DNA of 64,000 bases from Cupriavidus sp. D39 (GTDB taxonomy: Bacteria; Pseudomonadota; Gammaproteobacteria; Burkholderiales; Burkholderiaceae), in assembly GCF_026627925.1 (NCBI RefSeq), contig NZ_JAPNLE010000009.1, forward strand, positions 1,426,001 to 1,490,000, read 5' to 3'. Position numbers and translations under genes: made by a program. Positions 28,536 through 37,840 of this stretch are shown here, in pieces. Numbering within the stretch: the first letter of the stretch is position 1; every line of letters starts with the position of its first letter. Under the pieces are notes generated by a model. That model ran no database searches, was not told where the DNA came from, and saw nothing but the letters and a program-made list of their open reading frames with translations.

Positions 28536-29510
28536 ATGGCACTCAGCCGCCGTACATTCCTGACGGGCGCAGCCGCATCCTTGCTCACCCGCCCGCTCCT
28601 TGCGGAGCAATGGCCGTCGCGACCGGTCAAGCTTGTCGTCCCGTTCGCCGCGGGTGGCCCCGGGGACTTCGTGGCACGCCTGATTGCCATACCGCTGGGC
28701 AATCGGCTCGGCCAGCCCGTGGTGGTCGAGAACAAGCCCGGCGCCGGCGGCAATCTCGGCACGCAGACTGTGCTCGACGCCAATGCCGACGGCTATACGC
28801 TGCTGCTGAACACGGTCGGCATGCACGCCGTCAATCCGCTGCTGTTCCCCGACTTGCGCTTCCGCCCGCAACGCGACCTGGTGGCCATCGGCGTGGTGGC
28901 GACGGTGCCGAACGTGCTGGTGGTGCACCCGAGCAAGCTGGGCGTCAACACCCTTGCGGACCTGGTGCGCATCGGCAAGCAGCGGCCGAACAATCTCACC
29001 TACGCCACCTTCGGCGCCGGCAGCTCGCCGCATATCTATGGCGCGCTGCTGCAGAAGGAGGCGGGCTTCAGCGCGGTGGCCGTGCCCTACAAGGGCAGCG
29101 CGCCGGCAAGCACCGATGTCATGGCCGGGAATGTGGATTTCCTCTTCGACAGCATGACCACCTCCATCGGCCAGATACAGGGCGGCAAGCTCAAGGCGCT
29201 GGCGATCACCGCCGCGGCGCGCTCGCCCCTGCTGCCGGATGTGCCGACGCTGCAGGAAGCCGGCTATCCCGCGCTGGACCTGAAGTTCTGGCTGTCCCTG
29301 CAGGCCAGCGCGAAGACGCCGCCCGCCCTTGTCGAGAAGCTGCGCCAGGCCGTGGCGCAAAGCGCAAGCGATCCGGGCTATGGCAGTGCGCTGATTGCAC
29401 GTGGGGCGGAGCCGTTTCACATGGCGCCCGCCGATTTGCAGGCCTATGTGAATCGCGACGCTGCGCGATGGACGGCCCTGGCCCGGTCCATCGACATCAA
29501 GCCCGAGTAG
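28536..29510 (+). CDS. Bug/TctC-family solute-binding protein (Tat-type signal)
   Basis: A 324-residue periplasmic carboxylate-binding protein. The N-terminus SRRTFLTGAAASLL is a twin-arginine signal. The mature protein has WPSRPVKLVVPFAAGGPGDFVARL and VVVENKPGAGGNLGTQTVLDANADGYTL, with the two loop motifs of Bug proteins, and PYKGSAPASTDVMAGNVDFLFDS. No TctAB membrane genes are nearby, as is common in Burkholderiales. First gene of the operon with CaiB and crotonase. Confidence 0.92.
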   Translation: MALSRRTFLTGAAASLLTRPLLAEQWPSRPVKLVVPFAAGGPGDFVARLIAIPLGNRLGQPVVVENKPGAGGNLGTQTVLDANADGYTLLLNTVGMHAVNPLLFPDLRFRPQRDLVAIGVVATVPNVLVVHPSKLGVNTLADLVRIGKQRPNNLTYATFGAGSSPHIYGALLQKEAGFSAVAVPYKGSAPASTDVMAGNVDFLFDSMTTSIGQIQGGKLKALAITAAARSPLLPDVPTLQEAGYPALDLKFWLSLQASAKTPPALVEKLRQAVAQSASDPGYGSALIARGAEPFHMAPADLQAYVNRDAARWTALARSIDIKPE

Positions 29511-29602
29511 CCGCCCGGCTTCCCATTGCGACAACACGACGGCGGACTTGCACCCGCAAGCCTGGGCGGAGTCCGCCGTCGACCTGTTTCGGAGACACAT
29601 TC

Positions 29603-30829
29603 ATGATCGCATTGCAGGGCATTCGCGTCCTCGATCTGAGCAAGGTGCTGGCCGGCCCCTTGTGCGGGCAGTACCTGGGCGAACTGGGCGCCGAGGTCAT
29701 CAAGGTCGAACCGGTCGGTAGCGGCGACGATACGCGCGCCTGGCTGCCGCAGGATCGCGGGCAGTCCGCCACCTTCCTGGCCGTCAACCACAACAAGCGC
29801 AGCCTCGCCGTCGACCTCAAGACCAGCGAAGGCAGGCAGATCGTGCAAGCGCTGGCGGCCAAGGCGGACGTCGTGCTGCAGGGCTTCGGCGGCGGCGCCG
29901 CCGCCAGGCTCGGCGTGGACTACGACACGCTGTCCGCCCTGAACCCGGCGCTGATCTACTGCGAGATTTCCGGCTACGGCCGCTCGGGGCCCCTGGGCCA
30001 GGAGCCCGGCTACGACGTCATGCTGCAGGCATTCAGCGGCATGATCAGCACCATGGGCCAGCCCGGCGGGCAGCATGCACGCGCCAGCTTCTCTCCGGTC
30101 GACCTTGGCACCGGCATGCATGCGTTCAGCGGCATCCTGGCCGCGCTGATCGAGCGGCAGAAGACCGGCCGCGGCATGCACCTGGAGGTGTCCCTGCTGG
30201 ATACGGCCATGGGTTTCATGGGCTATCTCGCCCAGAACTACTGGCTCAGCGGCAAGGTGCCGCGGCCTATGGGCACCGCGCATCCGGCCATGGCGCCCTA
30301 CCAGGTGTTCGACGCAGCCGACGGGCCGGTGATGATCGGCGTGGGCAACGACGCGCAGTGGCGGCGCTTCTGCCCGGTCGCCGGGCTGCAGGATGTCGTC
30401 GACGCGCCGCGCTTCGCCACCAACGCGGCCCGCGTCGCGCACTTCGCCGAGACGGTCGAGATGGTCCAGGCGCGCATCCGTACCCAGCCGGTGGCCTACT
30501 GGCTGGACGCGCTGCGCAAGGCGGGCGTGGCCTGCTCCCCGATTCACACGCTGGACCAGGCGCTGGCACACCCGCAAGTGGCCGAGCGCGCGCTGATCGC
30601 CGAATCCGAGCATCCGGTGCTGGGCAAGGTGCGGAATATGGGCTTGCCCGTTCGCTTTCGCGGCGGCAGCCGGCAAGCGCACCGCGCGCCGCCTTTGCTG
30701 GGCCAGCACACGGACGAGATCCTGTTGCAGGCGGGCTACACGCCCGAGTCCATCGAACAATTCAAGGCGCGCGGCGTGGTTGCCTGCGCCGAAGCCAATG
30801 ACACCCACGGCCTGTCCACGGCCGCATGA
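29603..30829 (+). CDS. CaiB/BaiF-family (class III) CoA transferase
   Basis: A 408-residue class III CoA transferase. IRVLDLSKVLAGPLCGQYLGE and LGAEVIKVEP form the CoA-binding part, CEISGYGRSGP and GYDVMLQAFSG follow, and the catalytic aspartate is expected at Asp167 (SPVDLGTGMHAFSGI). It transfers CoA to a carboxylic acid by a glutamyl/aspartyl-anhydride mechanism. GGAGAC precedes the ATG. It stands 90 nt after the Bug gene and overlaps the crotonase region, suggesting activation of the imported acid. The acid is unknown. Confidence 0.92.
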   Translation: MIALQGIRVLDLSKVLAGPLCGQYLGELGAEVIKVEPVGSGDDTRAWLPQDRGQSATFLAVNHNKRSLAVDLKTSEGRQIVQALAAKADVVLQGFGGGAAARLGVDYDTLSALNPALIYCEISGYGRSGPLGQEPGYDVMLQAFSGMISTMGQPGGQHARASFSPVDLGTGMHAFSGILAALIERQKTGRGMHLEVSLLDTAMGFMGYLAQNYWLSGKVPRPMGTAHPAMAPYQVFDAADGPVMIGVGNDAQWRRFCPVAGLQDVVDAPRFATNAARVAHFAETVEMVQARIRTQPVAYWLDALRKAGVACSPIHTLDQALAHPQVAERALIAESEHPVLGKVRNMGLPVRFRGGSRQAHRAPPLLGQHTDEILLQAGYTPESIEQFKARGVVACAEANDTHGLSTAA

Positions 30830-30843
30830 ATCCAGGAATAGCC

Positions 30844-31614
30844 ATGCCGTCAGTCAAGTATGAAGTACGCGACAGGGTCGCCGAGATCCTCCTCGATAGC
30901 GCGCCCGTCAATGCCCTGAACGAGGCCATGATCGACGATTTGCTGCTCGCGCTGCGGCGCGCGGCCCAGGATGATTCGGTCAGGGCCGTCATACTGGGCA
31001 GCGCCCTGCCCCGGCGCTTCTGCGCCGGCCTGAGGCTGGATGCGCTGCATGGCGCGCCGCCGGCGCGGGTCCACGGCCTGGTCGACAAGCTGTACAACGA
31101 TCTGTGCGACGCGCAATTCCACCTCGGCAAGCCGTCCATTGCCGCCGTGAACGGCACCGCCCGCGGCGGCGGCATGACGCTGGCAATCTCCTGCGACATG
31201 ATCGTCGCCGCCGACACGGCCACCTTCGGCTACCCGGAAATCGACGTCGGGCTGACTCCCGCCATCCACTACACACACCTGCCACGCGTGATTGGCCGCC
31301 ACCGCGCGTTCGACCTGCTTTTCACCGGACGCGCGTTCGACGCCGCCGAGGCCATGTCCCTCGGGCTGGTCAGCCGCGTGGTGCCCGAGCAGGACGTCAT
31401 GCGCGAGGCCAGGGCGCTTGCCCAGACGCTGTGCGCGAAATCGCCCGTCGTCGTCAGGATGGGACGCAAGGCCTTCATGCACGCCAATGACAACGGCTAC
31501 CGGCGCGGCGTGGCCTCGGCAGTGGAAAGCTTCGGCAATGTAGTGGCGACGGACGACGCGAGGGAAGGCATCGCCGCGTTCGTGGAGAAGCGCAAGCCAT
31601 CCTGGCAAGCCTGA
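30844..31614 (+). CDS. enoyl-CoA hydratase/isomerase family protein
   Basis: A 256-residue crotonase-fold protein. FCAGLRLDAL and NGTARGGGMTLAISCDMIVAA form the CoA and oxyanion regions, with PEIDVGLTPA giving one acidic residue (Glu132). The first catalytic Glu of hydratases (GGGxELA) is replaced by Thr112, so activity may be isomerase-, decarboxylase- or hydrolase-like rather than hydration. The start at 30844 follows AGGAAT; an upstream ATG at 30826 overlaps the CaiB stop and is an alternative. It shares an operon with the CoA transferase. Confidence 0.88.
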   Translation: MPSVKYEVRDRVAEILLDSAPVNALNEAMIDDLLLALRRAAQDDSVRAVILGSALPRRFCAGLRLDALHGAPPARVHGLVDKLYNDLCDAQFHLGKPSIAAVNGTARGGGMTLAISCDMIVAADTATFGYPEIDVGLTPAIHYTHLPRVIGRHRAFDLLFTGRAFDAAEAMSLGLVSRVVPEQDVMREARALAQTLCAKSPVVVRMGRKAFMHANDNGYRRGVASAVESFGNVVATDDAREGIAAFVEKRKPSWQA

Positions 31615-31647
31615 TCGTCCCGATCTCAACGAAAGCGGAGTGCACGC

Positions 31648-31912
31648 ATGCGATTTCCAGGAACCCTGCGCCGGAGCACCCCAATCTTCCTTGCCCTCCT
31701 CGCGGCCCAGCCGACCGGCACCGACGGCGCACTGACGGGACTCGCGCAGGTGCGCGCGGGGACGGTACGGCTCAACGCCGGAAGTCAGCGAACTCGCGCC
31801 GAACCGGAGCACCTGCGTGCTGGCCATGCGTACAACGGTGCATAACCAGTCCGCGGTGCTTGTGCTGGAAGGCACGCAGCGCTACCTGTTGAAGAAGCGC
31901 CAGCCGGACTAG
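31648..31912 (+). pseudogene. degenerate MaoC-like dehydratase remnant
   Basis: After a good ribosome site (GCGGAG) the frame from ATG 31648 encodes TDGALTGLAQVRAGTVRLNAG. A +1 frame then continues EVSELAPNRS and VHNQSAVLVLEGTQRYLLKKR to a stop at 31910-31912. The second part has the typical C-terminal pattern of MaoC-like acyl dehydratases. The N-terminal hot-dog half and its catalytic Asp-His are absent, so this is a decayed copy at the end of the CaiB-crotonase operon. It could also be an over-reading of chance similarity. Confidence 0.55.
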
Positions 31913-32047
31913 GTTCCTGCCGCAACCTGGAGTCCAGGGCCAGCGGTGCTCTCCTTGCGGCACCAGGGGAGGCAGCCACACCTGCCGCCCGCTCCCTGGG
32001 CCGCCGTGGCTACCCGGCGGTACAATTCCGCCGGTCTTGCTCACCCA

Positions 32048-32746
32048 TCACACCGACACGGGATTGTGCTGCCCTTGCCTGCCGCCTTTGGCGTGGCGCA
32101 GTGCCGGCAACATCTCGGAAGGCTCCGGCCGGTGCGTGTAGTCAGGATTGACCTCGGCATAGAGGATGGTCCCATCCTGCCCGATCACGTAGCGCGCCGG
32201 CATCGGCAGCGTCCAGCTCGCGTCGCCGTTGAACGCCGGCAGGTCGTTCTTCAGTTGCTTGTACAGATCCACCAGATAGTCCGGCAGTGCGAAGCGCAAG
32301 CCAAACGCGGCAGCCACGTCGTTATGCGTGTCGCTGAGGATGGGGAAGCTCAGCTTGTTGGTGCGCACGGACTTGCGGCTATTGACTGCGTTCTGCGGCG
32401 AAATGGCCACCACGCTGGCGCCGGCTTGCCTGAACGCCGGCACGGCCTCTTCCAGCGCCTGCAGTTCCATATTGCAATACGGGCACCACACCCCGCGGTA
32501 GAAGCTGACGATGAGAGGCCCTTGCGCCAGCAGTGCCTCCGAGGAAACCGGTGCGCCCTCCGGGTCCGTCAGCGTGAAGACGGGCGCCTTGTCCCCCGCC
32601 TTCAGCGCGCGGCCTGCTTGTCCCGAGGCAATCAGTTCAGCGGTGGCCCGCTCCATGATGGGATGGATTTCCGGTGGTGCGAAATACGGCGCCTTGCCGG
32701 CCTTGAAGTCCGCCTTGAAGGCGTCGAGTTTTTGCTGCAGTGACAT
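32048..32746 (-). CDS. thioredoxin-fold peroxiredoxin (AhpC/TSA family)
   Basis: A 232-residue cytoplasmic protein. A 60-residue helical N-terminus precedes an AhpC/TSA domain with SFYRGVWCPYCNMELQALEE, where the first Cys of CPYC would be the peroxidatic residue and the second lies three away. AISPQNAVNS and LPMPARYVIGQDGTILYAE complete the fold. The N-terminal extension before the redox domain is typical of this Burkholderiales group. The start at 32746 follows GGAG; it is divergent from a LysR gene. Confidence 0.9.
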   Translation of the reverse strand: MSLQQKLDAFKADFKAGKAPYFAPPEIHPIMERATAELIASGQAGRALKAGDKAPVFTLTDPEGAPVSSEALLAQGPLIVSFYRGVWCPYCNMELQALEEAVPAFRQAGASVVAISPQNAVNSRKSVRTNKLSFPILSDTHNDVAAAFGLRFALPDYLVDLYKQLKNDLPAFNGDASWTLPMPARYVIGQDGTILYAEVNPDYTHRPEPSEMLPALRHAKGGRQGQHNPVSV

Positions 32747-32908
32747 GATGACTACTCCATCTGATCCAAGTAAGCTGCTCGATGCGAAGGTGCACGTTGC
32801 TGGAATCATGTTCGGTCAAGCCGCTTCACGGCGGTAGGCGAGCCGCGGGAATATGATTCATTCTTTTGAGGCATAACCCGGCGGCAATCCAATGAGAGGA
32901 AACACATC

Positions 32909-33802
32909 GTGGACAGGATGACTGCCATGGAAACATTCGTTGCCGTCATCGAGGCAGGCTCTTTCTCGGGCGCCGCGCGGCTGCTGAAGGTCGGGCAGCC
33001 CTCCGTATCGAAGTCGGTCGCACAGCTGGAAGACCAGCTTGGCGTGCGGCTGCTCGTGCGGTCCACCCGCGGCCTGTCGCCGACCGAAGCAGGAAAGAAT
33101 TTCTACGAGCACGCCAAGCGCGCGATCGAGGAAGCGGATGCGGCGGAGCATGCGGCCAGGGGCTCGGGCGCAAGCCTCTCCGGCCGCCTGCGCGTGACCG
33201 CGGCCGTCACCTTCGCGCGGCTGCATATCGTCCCGCACCTCAAAGCCTTCCTGGCCGAGCATCCGCAACTGGTGGTGGACGTGCTGCTGGAGGATGGCAA
33301 TATCGACCTGCTCGAGCATGGGGTGGATGTCGCCCTGCGCATGGGCGCGCTGCGAGATTCGGCCATGACCGCCAGGAAGATCGCGCAAAGCCGGCGGGTC
33401 GTGGTCGGCACGCCGCGCTACTTCGCCGCTGCCGGCGAGCCAAAGGTGCCCGCCGACTTGCTCGCGCATGAGGCCATCGTCTACGACCGCGAGGGCGGCG
33501 GCGATGCCTGGGCATTCCACCGGGGCGGCGCCGAGGTATCCGTCGAGGTGTCCGGCCGCTTGCGGGTCACGGCCGCCGAGGGCGTACGCGCCGCGGTGCT
33601 CGCGGATATCGGCGTGGCGATCGGCTCCGAATGGATGTTCGCGCCGGAACTGGCCAGCGGCGAAGTCAGGCAGGTGCTCGCCGAATGGACGCTGGCGCCG
33701 GTCGACCTCTGGGCGGTATTTCCGACCGGCCGCATGGCCAGCGCCAAGGTCAAGGCTTTTGTCGCGTTCGTGGAAGCGGCACTGCGCCTGGACATCGCTT
33801 AG
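32909..33802 (+). CDS. LysR-family transcriptional regulator
   Basis: A 297-residue LysR protein of the CrgA-like group, starting at GTG 32909 with GAGAGGAAA upstream. HTH motifs METFVAVIEAGSFSGAARLLK and QPSVSKSVAQLEDQLGVRLL are clear, followed by the effector domain. It is divergent from the peroxiredoxin across 160 nt and may control it, for example in a peroxide or carbonyl response; this is inferred from position only. Confidence 0.9.
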   Translation: MDRMTAMETFVAVIEAGSFSGAARLLKVGQPSVSKSVAQLEDQLGVRLLVRSTRGLSPTEAGKNFYEHAKRAIEEADAAEHAARGSGASLSGRLRVTAAVTFARLHIVPHLKAFLAEHPQLVVDVLLEDGNIDLLEHGVDVALRMGALRDSAMTARKIAQSRRVVVGTPRYFAAAGEPKVPADLLAHEAIVYDREGGGDAWAFHRGGAEVSVEVSGRLRVTAAEGVRAAVLADIGVAIGSEWMFAPELASGEVRQVLAEWTLAPVDLWAVFPTGRMASAKVKAFVAFVEAALRLDIA

Positions 33803-33815
33803 CGAAGAGAAAAAA

Positions 33816-34781
33816 CTAGTCCGCGTGAAATGCCGGCAGGACTTCGGCGGCCAATTCTTCAATCACCTCGCGCGGCGCACGTTCGGATGCCTGCAGGTTG
33901 AGCGAAACATGATGCGTGCCGCTGCCGCGCATGTCCCGCAGCAACTCCCTCAGCCCATTTCGCCCGGTGCGATAGCCAAGCGAGATTGCGGTAGGCGGCT
34001 CGCCGGCATCGGCGCTCAGGTCCAGTTGCATCGCCACGCCAAAGGCGCGGAACTGCCCGGGCGCGGCACGCTCAACCGCCGTGCGCCACATGCGATAGCG
34101 CTCCCGCTGCACCGCGGGCTCGCGGTGATAGGTCATCCAGCCGATGGCATGGCGCGCGATCCAGTCGACGCTCTGCCCGCCCGAGCCCACGGCCAGCAAG
34201 GGAATGGCCGCGGGGAGCCTGGGGAGCAGGAAAAACTCGGGCGTGTCGTCATGGACCTGATCCGGGATCACCCGGGAAGGCGCTCCCACCGCCGCCGCCA
34301 CCGTCTCCCAGTGACGCAGGTACAAATCGCGCCGTGCGGCCGTAGCCTGCCCAAACGCAGCGTACTCGGCAGGACGGTCGCCAGAACCCAGGCCGAGCAC
34401 AAAGCGGCCCTGCGACAACGCGCTGACTGAAATCGCCCCTTTGGCGACATGCAGCGGATGCCGCAGCGTCAGCACGATGGCGCCGCTCACCAGCGCGATG
34501 CGCTCGGTCTGGCTGGCCAGCGCGCCAAGGAACACCCAGGGATCGAGATGCCCGACCGGGTCCGGGTAGTCGGCGCTGTTCAGCGGCACGTCGCGCACCC
34601 ACAATGCGCGGAAGCCGAGTGCGTCGGCGAGCTTGGCCAGCGCCACCTGCTCGCGGAAGTCCGCGACGACCTGGCCGGATTGCAGCATCGGCAAGGTCAG
34701 GCCGAGCGAGAGGCGGCCTTCCTGGAACACGCGGTCTTGCACGGCAGCGTTGTGCGGCGAAGGGGCTTGTGTCTGAGGCAT
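33816..34781 (-). CDS. LLM-class flavin oxidoreductase (BA3436-type)
   Basis: A 321-residue luciferase-superfamily protein. EGRLSLGLTLPM, RALWVRDVPLN, SGAIVLTLRHPLHVAKGA, RFVLGLGSGDRPAEYAAFG and LLAVGSGGQSVDWIA are the characteristic segments. It ends 13 nt past the convergent LysR stop. The start at 34781 follows GGAGGAC. Such proteins use FMN or F420; no reductase or partner gene is adjacent, so the substrate cannot be named. Confidence 0.85.
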   Translation of the reverse strand: MPQTQAPSPHNAAVQDRVFQEGRLSLGLTLPMLQSGQVVADFREQVALAKLADALGFRALWVRDVPLNSADYPDPVGHLDPWVFLGALASQTERIALVSGAIVLTLRHPLHVAKGAISVSALSQGRFVLGLGSGDRPAEYAAFGQATAARRDLYLRHWETVAAAVGAPSRVIPDQVHDDTPEFFLLPRLPAAIPLLAVGSGGQSVDWIARHAIGWMTYHREPAVQRERYRMWRTAVERAAPGQFRAFGVAMQLDLSADAGEPPTAISLGYRTGRNGLRELLRDMRGSGTHHVSLNLQASERAPREVIEELAAEVLPAFHAD

Positions 34782-34928
34782 TCGAGTCCTCCGGAGGGAC
34801 TTGCGGGTCGCTGGCCCGTTTGCGGGGACCGTCCGGCATATTAGCAGTCGCCACGCGCTGGCCGCTGCGCACAACCGGGTGAGCCGGGCGGATAGGAACC
34901 CATAGCGCCGGGCGGACAAGCGGCAAAG

Positions 34929-34959
34929 AAAAAGCCCGCCCCACTTGCGTGGCGCGGGC
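34929..34959 (-). terminator. Rho-independent terminator after the GST gene
   Basis: On the minus strand GCCCGC/GCGGGC plus an inner CCAC/GTGG stem is followed by five T residues. It lies about 190 nt past the GST stop at 35147. Confidence 0.75.
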
Positions 34960-35146
34960 CAAGTTTCCGTATGCTGGAAACGGGTAGACAAGTCATGAAG
35001 AGCGCCCCCGCATCTCCATGACGGAAACCATCTTAGCGGGGCGCACCATTCTGGTTCTTGACCCATGTCAAATGGGCGCCCGGTTTGTGCAAAGGAGGTA
35101 CGGCGGATGTATGGAGCTTGTATGGATTCGCCAGCTTCAGGTCAGG

Positions 35147-35782
35147 TCAAGCCAGGTCATCGAGCTTGACCGCAAAGCCGCGCTGCACGCCGGGACGCGC
35201 AAACAGGGCGTCATACCACCGCTTGACATTGGGGAACGCCTCCAGCGGGACCTGATGGCGCTCGTGGCGCCACGCCCAGCCCAGAATCGCGAAATCCGCC
35301 ACGGACAGGTCGCCGGCCACGTATTCCACTTCCGCCAGGCGCCGGTCCAGCACGCCGTAGAGGCGCCGCGTTTCTTCCGAATAGCGCTTAAGCCCATAGT
35401 GCCGGTCGGCCTCCGGCTCGACCGTGCGGAAGTGATGCACCTGGCCCGGCATGGGCCCGAAGCCGCCCATCTGCCACATCAGCCACTCCAGCACCGGCAC
35501 GCGCTCACGCAGGCTCGCGGGCAGGAACTTGCCGGTCTTCTCGGCAAGGTAAAGCAGGATCGCGCCGGATTCGAAGACGCTGATCGGTTGTCCATCGGGG
35601 CCATCGGCATCGACGATGGCCGGGATCCGGTTGTTGGGGCTGATGCGCAGGAAATCCGGCTGGTGCTGCTCGCCCTTGGTGATGTTCACCGTCTTGACGG
35701 TATAAGGCAGCGCCATTTCCTCGAGCGCGACGCTGATCTTGCGTCCGTTCGGCGTGTTCCAGGTGTGCAGGGTGATAGTCAT
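35147..35782 (-). CDS. glutathione S-transferase (YfcG-like)
   Basis: A 211-residue cytoplasmic GST. The thioredoxin-like half has TLHTWNTPNGRKISVALEEM, NNRIPAIVD and FESGAILLYLA (the glutathione-binding Glu-Ser), and the helical half has ADFAILGWAW. The TPNG and FESGAI context matches the Nu-class enzymes YfcG/YghU, which have disulfide reductase activity. It lies 31 nt after a second GST gene, likely in one transcript. Confidence 0.9.
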   Translation of the reverse strand: MTITLHTWNTPNGRKISVALEEMALPYTVKTVNITKGEQHQPDFLRISPNNRIPAIVDADGPDGQPISVFESGAILLYLAEKTGKFLPASLRERVPVLEWLMWQMGGFGPMPGQVHHFRTVEPEADRHYGLKRYSEETRRLYGVLDRRLAEVEYVAGDLSVADFAILGWAWRHERHQVPLEAFPNVKRWYDALFARPGVQRGFAVKLDDLA

Positions 35783-35813
35783 GGGAATCGGTCCGTGATG
35801 AAGGTATCCAGGC

Positions 35814-36443
35814 TCAGCTTAGCGGCGCCGCGACGTACTGGCGGAAGCCGGCACGCTCGGCAACGCGCGCATACCAGCGCTCGATATGGCGCAGTGCGGG
35901 ACGGTCGATCTGGCCGTCCAGGCCGAACCAGCGGCGCGCGTAGGCGCCCAGCACCAGGTCGGCGAGCGTGAAGACGCCGCCTTCCATATAGTCGCGCCCT
36001 TCCAGGTGCTGGTCGAGCATCCGCCACAGTCCCGCCACCACGCCGGCTTCGGCGGTGAGGCGAGCCACATCGCGCTCGGCGGCGGGCGTGCGCACAAAGC
36101 CCCAGAAGACCGGCCGTTCCGCCGGCTGCAAGGTCGACAGCGACCAGTCCAGCCAGCGGTCCACGCTGGCGCGCACCTTGGGCGCGGCCGGGTACAGCGC
36201 GCCTGCCTTGCCATATTCCATGGCGAGGTAGCGCAGGATGGAATTCGACTCCCACAGCACAAAATCGCCATCGATGATGGTCGGGACGCGCCCGTTAGGA
36301 TTCATGGCGAGATAGTCGGGCTCGTTGTTGCCGCCGAATTGCATGCCGGCGTCGATCCGCTGGAACGGCAAGCCAAGTTCTTCGCAAGCCCACAGTACTT
36401 TCTGCACATTGACCGAATTCGCACGGCCCCAGATCGTCAGCAT
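35814..36443 (-). CDS. glutathione S-transferase
   Basis: A 209-residue GST. LTIWGRANSVNVQKVLWACEEL is the N-terminal half with an Asn-Ser site typical of bacterial GST groups. NPNGRVPTIID and WESNSILRYLAM carry the cis-Pro and Glu-Ser glutathione contacts, and FTLADLVLGAYARRW is the C-terminal helix. It is first of the GST pair; the substrate is unknown. Confidence 0.9.
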   Translation of the reverse strand: MLTIWGRANSVNVQKVLWACEELGLPFQRIDAGMQFGGNNEPDYLAMNPNGRVPTIIDGDFVLWESNSILRYLAMEYGKAGALYPAAPKVRASVDRWLDWSLSTLQPAERPVFWGFVRTPAAERDVARLTAEAGVVAGLWRMLDQHLEGRDYMEGGVFTLADLVLGAYARRWFGLDGQIDRPALRHIERWYARVAERAGFRQYVAAPLS

Positions 36444-36539
36444 TCGATGCGTCCCCGTTGAAGATTCCCGCGTTTCGCGGAAGCCTTCAACGATACACCA
36501 AGGCGCGGATCGGGGCCTCGGCGTCGCTCGGCCGGATCA

Positions 36540-37840
36540 CTACCGCTGCGGCATGTCCGCGGCCGAGTAACCCAGGCTGACCGTGGCGTCCTGCGGAATC
36601 GGCGGCATGCCCGCATTCCACGCTAGCCACGCCTCGCGCATCGCCGCCAGCCGCTGGGGCTCGCGTTTTGCCAGGTTGGCGCGCTCGCGCTCATCGCGGC
36701 TGAGATCGAACAGGTACTCGTGTCCGTCCACCTGCAGGTACTTCCAGTCGCCGTCGCGCAGCGCGCGCTGGTCGCGGTGGTTCATGCGCCAGTGCAGCGG
36801 ACGGTGGAAGCGGTGCGCCGCATCGCGCAGCAACGGCATCAGCGACACGCCGTCGAGCGGGTAGCCGGCATCGGCCTGCACGCCCGCCGCGTCCAGCATC
36901 GTGGCCGACCAGTCCATCGTCATGCAGTGCTGCGCGCTGGCGCCGCCCGGCGCGATCACCGCGGGCCAGTGCGCGATCCACGGCACGCGGATGCCCCCTC
37001 GGTCAGGTCCATCTTGCCGCCCACCAGCGGCCAGTTGTCCGAGAAGCGCTCGCCGCCGTTGTCACTGGTAAAGACGATCAGCGTGTTGTCGAGCTGGCCG
37101 AGCTGGCGCAGCGCCCGCACCAGCCAGCCGATGCCCTCATCCATGTGGCCGATCATGCGCCGGTAAGTGTGGATGTTGCCGCCGTCGAGATGGAAGAGGT
37201 TGTTGCTGACCTGCGGCGCCAGCGCGGCGTCGTCGCGGGTTTCCCACGGCCAGTGCGGCGCGGTGTAGTGCAGGCTCAGGAAAAACGGTGCGCCCTGCGC
37301 GCTCATGCGCGTCACGTAATCCACCGCGCGCCGCGACAGCAGATCGGTCAGGTAGCCGGCCTCCTGGTGCGCCGCGTCGTTGTGCCACAGGTCGTGGCGG
37401 CCGCTGGAATCGCAGTGCGTGAAGTAATCGACACCGCCCGCCATGGGCCCGAAAAACTCCTGGTAGCCCGACAGCAGCGGCCCGAACGCCGGTGCAAAGC
37501 CCAGGTGCCATTTGCCGATCAGCGCCGTGCGGTAGCCCTGCGCCTGCAGCAGCGAGGGCAAGGTGGGATGCGCCGGCGGCAGGCCCAGCGTGTTGTTGCC
37601 GCGGCTCTTGCTGTTGATCGGCTCCTCCGCCGCGCCGCGCAGCCGGTACTGATAGCGCGCCGTCATCAGCGCAAAGCGCGTGGGAGAGCACACCGGCGAG
37701 TTGGCATAGCCCTGCGTGAGCATCAGGCCGTTGGCGGCCAGGCTGTCGAGCACCGGAGACACCGGCACGCGCCCGCCATAGCAGCCCAGGTCCGCATAGC
37801 CGAGGTCGTCGGCGACGATATAGATCAGGTTCGGTTTCAT
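36540..37840 (-). pseudogene. type I sulfatase, frameshifted
   Basis: NLIYIVADDLGYADLGCYGG starts the protein and supplies metal Asp residues. SPVCSPTRFALMTARY gives the CxPxR motif (Cys51), the formylglycine site of type I sulfatases. The frame is lost after MDLTEG; one extra base in the run of five C at 36994-36998 restores EGGIRVPWIAHWPAV and a 433-residue enzyme. It hydrolyses a sulfate ester. No signal peptide is visible, unlike many sulfatases. The ATG overlaps the stop of the upstream Bug gene (ATGA). Confidence 0.88.

Noticed and set aside
28610..29602. N-terminal extension of the CaiB frame over the Bug gene
   Set aside because: The in-frame extension crosses a complete Bug gene. 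The CaiB protein begins at 29603 with its own ribosome site.
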